From assembly GCA_041589295.1 (NCBI GenBank), contig JBFHVZ010000182.1, forward strand, positions 1-8,500: a stretch of 8,500 nucleotides of DNA. Direction: 5' to 3'. A program made the translations under genes and the position numbers. Numbering within the stretch: the first letter of the stretch is position 1; every line of letters begins with the position of its first letter. The stretch is from Bermanella sp041589295 (GTDB taxonomy: Bacteria; Pseudomonadota; Gammaproteobacteria; Pseudomonadales; Oceanobacteraceae). Below are positions 6,064-8,500 of the stretch, one piece after another. The notes under the pieces were generated by a model. The model did not search any database. It saw only the letters and a list, made by a program, of their open reading frames with translations, and was not told where the DNA came from.

Positions 6064-8500
6064 TTAAAAATCCAATCCAGTCTGTTCGCCTCTATGCCCC
6101 ACGTCATGTGACGCAGCGACAATGGCGTGCCAGGAACCAATTAATTCGTTATAGGCGCGGGCTTCTTCTGCCCATTTTTTGCGTTCGCACAGGGTGTATA
6201 GGTGGTAGGCCAGCTGACGAATGTGTTCGCCGCGCTCTGGCATGCGAGCCAATAAAGCTCCGGCCTCAGCTTCGCCTTGTTGGTTCAGCACGCGAATCAT
6301 CTGGTGGCAGGCTTCCCACACTGGTGTGCGGGTATCGGTTTTTGGGTCCCAATTAGTGGGGTATTCGCTCCACTTTAATAAGCGCACTTTACCGCCGCCG
6401 GATTCAATCACACCGGCATCACGTACACCGTCTACCGATGTGCCTTTGGCGCGAGCGAGGGTATCGGCCTCGCCAAACTGGCCTTGGCCCCAACCGTATT
6501 GGCTGAACCAGTCGTCACAAAATAACGTATCGTTGTCGAAGTTACCGCTGTCTGGGTTTAGGTAATCGGTGATGGCGCGGTTAATCAAAATAAGTGCATC
6601 GTGCACACTCATTTTGCTACCGTCTTGATTCAGAACCGCTTCATATTTCGAGAAAATGGCCATACCCGGGCCGATAGCGGCTTGTGCTAAATCCACTGGG
6701 GCGATAGGCGATGCGCCAGTACTGCCGCCGATCATCGCTTCAAGGGCTTCGGGCATGTCTTCGCGGAGCTCACGTTGAAATTGTCGGCGAGATATTGACT
6801 CAGATTGCGAAGAACGTTTGTTGCAAATCAAAACAACGGAAGAAGCCAGTGCATTACTGCCCAGGCCAATTGTTCTACCTTCTCGCTCAGTTCGCATTGG
6901 CCACGTTCCATCAATTGAAAAGCCTGCCCGGATTACAGCTTCTAAAAATGTTTCCCAACCGGTACTGGATGTACTGCCTTCTTTAGTCTCGGATTGTTTG
7001 AATGCGTAATAAATAGAAACAGGAAAGCCCACATGGCCTTTCTCTGCCATGTTTTGAATAGCCTGAGTCATTCCCTCAAGAAAGAATGTTTCGGCTGCCT
7101 CCTTAGAACCATGACGATATGGTGTTGCTACTAACTCTGCAGACTTCGGTACTGCCATGGTCGAAAAGAGTGATGGGTAAATATTTCGAAGTACGCGCCT
7201 CATCCAAACATAAAAAAAGTCTGATAAATCAGCATATCCGATATTGTCATAATATGGAGGATCAGTTGAAATAACTTTATTTATACTAATCGACTGAGTA
7301 GACGCATCATTCTGATTAACTCTCCCATCATAATTAGAAGGAAGCATCTCAACGACTTTAACAACCCATTTAACACTACCAATGAAATTGCCAGTGGAAT
7401 CAGATAGTGGATTTACTTCTGCAAAATCCCAGACCATTGGAATCGCTTGTCGAGCAAACGTGCTTCTTATTGTATCCCGCTGAGAAGTCCAGCTTGCAAT
7501 AGTTGACCCTGAGTCGGAAACTTTATCCACTGCAAAACCCAAATATACAGCTAGTGCTTCACCATAGGCCGTAGCACCAGTGCCTCCTGAGTCGAGTCCA
7601 ACTCCATCATCTTTTATTCCGGCAGCTTTTGCGTCAGCTACAACTCTCTCTCGTGCTTCTTGTACTAGATTGGAGAAAGTAGTTAAAGCCACCAATTGTC
7701 GCGATGTGAATAAATCACCGAATTTGGCCATACCATAATTAGGCGTTTTAAAATCACGAGGGTTTACTGGAAGAGCATGCTCAGGCTTCCATTCTGGCTG
7801 CACGCTTTCTGCAATATCTATTAATTCTTTTATCGGAGATAAATAAACCCGCCCTTTTTTCCCTTCGGCAACTATTGCCATCAGTTTTGATCCCATTCGA
7901 CCGGCTTGTCCTTCTTGCCGGATGTACTTAAAGGGCATAGCTGTCTGGGACATAATGCATGTTCCACCGGTTCGCACTACCGTCCCGTCCAGCGCTTCTT
8001 TTGGTTTTTTTCCTTGTCTGACTACAAATTTATAATCATCTTCATCAATAACTGGTTCAACCCAAGCTTCCTTACCTTTTTTGCTAGATAAAACGAAAGA
8101 GCGCGCTAAAGGTACTTCAACATGACTATAAGCGGGACTAGGGCTTTTTACAGTACGAGACCATATGTATGCAATTACTGTAAGTTTTTCTCCTATGTAT
8201 GGCTTTAAATCTTCACGCTCTTCCGTCATATCCTCAGTTATCGCCACTTTGGGATAAAGATGTCCAATACGCTTGTACGCTTCTTCTCGCATCCAATGGC
8301 CATAACGGCGAACATCTTCTGCCAAACCTTTCGCGCCAGACCAGTCCTCAACTAGCTTGCCTTGTTTTTCACCCGCTGGAACCGGCCCTACGGGTGCTTG
8401 TCCAGAAAACTTAGGTGGAATCTCAATCATGGCTTTATTGATCATGACTGCCACGGGGTTTAAATCACTGGCATAACTTTCAAGGCCGAGACGCTGCGCT
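6064..8500 (-). CDS. DUF1156-type adenine DNA methyltransferase, N-terminus beyond the window
   Basis: The frame is open to the right edge, so about 811 C-terminal residues are visible and the start is missing. A GTG at 8454 could be mistaken for the start, but upstream codons encode AQRLGLESYASDLNPVAV, the conserved segment that follows SAM-binding motif I in DUF1156 proteins. The motif itself (DPFAGGG-type) should lie just outside. The catalytic motif IV is DPPYY (bases 7249-7263), typical of amino-methyltransferases, here most likely N6-adenine. Other family landmarks are TPNYG-x3-FGDLFT-x-RQLVA (7687-7746) and VWDFAEVNP-x3-S-x-GN (7387-7434). The expected role is to modify host DNA in an anti-phage system together with the DUF499 ATPase encoded 12 bases downstream. 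Base composition is mosaic: rows at both ends are near 60% GC, whereas parts of the middle drop to about 30%. It is not a BREX PglX, which is longer and has a different (NPPY) motif. Confidence 0.88.
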   Translation of the reverse strand, partial: AQRLGLESYASDLNPVAVMINKAMIEIPPKFSGQAPVGPVPAGEKQGKLVEDWSGAKGLAEDVRRYGHWMREEAYKRIGHLYPKVAITEDMTEEREDLKPYIGEKLTVIAYIWSRTVKSPSPAYSHVEVPLARSFVLSSKKGKEAWVEPVIDEDDYKFVVRQGKKPKEALDGTVVRTGGTCIMSQTAMPFKYIRQEGQAGRMGSKLMAIVAEGKKGRVYLSPIKELIDIAESVQPEWKPEHALPVNPRDFKTPNYGMAKFGDLFTSRQLVALTTFSNLVQEARERVVADAKAAGIKDDGVGLDSGGTGATAYGEALAVYLGFAVDKVSDSGSTIASWTSQRDTIRSTFARQAIPMVWDFAEVNPLSDSTGNFIGSVKWVVKVVEMLPSNYDGRVNQNDASTQSISINKVISTDPPYYDNIGYADLSDFFYVWMRRVLRNIYPSLFSTMAVPKSAELVATPYRHGSKEAAETFFLEGMTQAIQNMAEKGHVGFPVSIYYAFKQSETKEGSTSSTGWETFLEAVIRAGFSIDGTWPMRTEREGRTIGLGSNALASSVVLICNKRSSQSESISRRQFQRELREDMPEALEAMIGGSTGASPIAPVDLAQAAIGPGMAIFSKYEAVLNQDGSKMSVHDALILINRAITDYLNPDSGNFDNDTLFCDDWFSQYGWGQGQFGEADTLARAKGTSVDGVRDAGVIESGGGKVRLLKWSEYPTNWDPKTDTRTPVWEACHQMIRVLNQQGEAEAGALLARMPERGEHIRQLAYHLYTLCERKKWAEEARAYNELIGSWHAIVAASHDVGHRGEQTGLDF

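Noticed and set aside
6036..8414. Plus-strand open frames antisense to the methylase
   Set aside because: They are overlapped completely or almost so by conserved coding sequence on the other strand and have no recognisable protein features.
3196..8500. BREX PglX plus BrxC
   Set aside because: The methylase has DUF1156 landmarks and DPPYY rather than the NPPY of PglX, and no other BREX gene is visible.

Overview
The window looks like part of an accessory (defence-island-like) region of a bacterial chromosome, most likely from a gammaproteobacterium. The AGGA/GAAGGA ribosome sites, mid-range base composition and protein style fit that group, but nothing here fixes the taxon. No rRNA, tRNA, insertion sequence or CRISPR array is visible, and no stretch of 300 bases lacks a gene.

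Layout. 1-330 holds the end of, or all of, a small unrecognised plus-strand gene. 331-413 is a short leader with a 21-bp imperfect palindrome followed by a hairpin that includes the ribosome site of the next gene. 414-2778 is a tightly packed plus-strand cassette of four genes: two small unrecognised proteins (63 and 99 aa), a B12-binding-type radical SAM enzyme, and a thymidylate-kinase-superfamily nucleotide kinase. The junctions are a 4-nt overlap, a 12-nt gap and a 1-nt overlap. 2843-3190 is a 115-aa unrecognised protein. 3196-8500 is a minus-strand operon: a DUF1156-type adenine DNA methyltransferase, whose N-terminus lies beyond the right edge, followed after 12 nt by a DUF499-type ATPase. 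The two strands meet tail to tail with 5 bp between stop codons at about 3190/3196.

How the genes may work together. DUF1156 methylase plus DUF499 ATPase is a recognised anti-phage-associated pair. Its other partners (for example a helicase) would be to the right of this window. The plus-strand cassette is the least familiar part. The kinase lacks the REPG-type substrate motif of bacterial Tmk and instead resembles, from memory, vertebrate CMPK2, the kinase encoded next to the antiviral radical SAM enzyme viperin. Its partner here is also a radical SAM enzyme, but clearly not a viperin. A working inference is that the cassette makes a modified nucleotide or nucleotide-derived product, possibly for defence. 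This is not shown by the sequence alone.

The methylase gene is strongly mosaic in base composition, GC-rich at both visible ends and AT-rich in the middle, as expected if its central part was exchanged by recombination.
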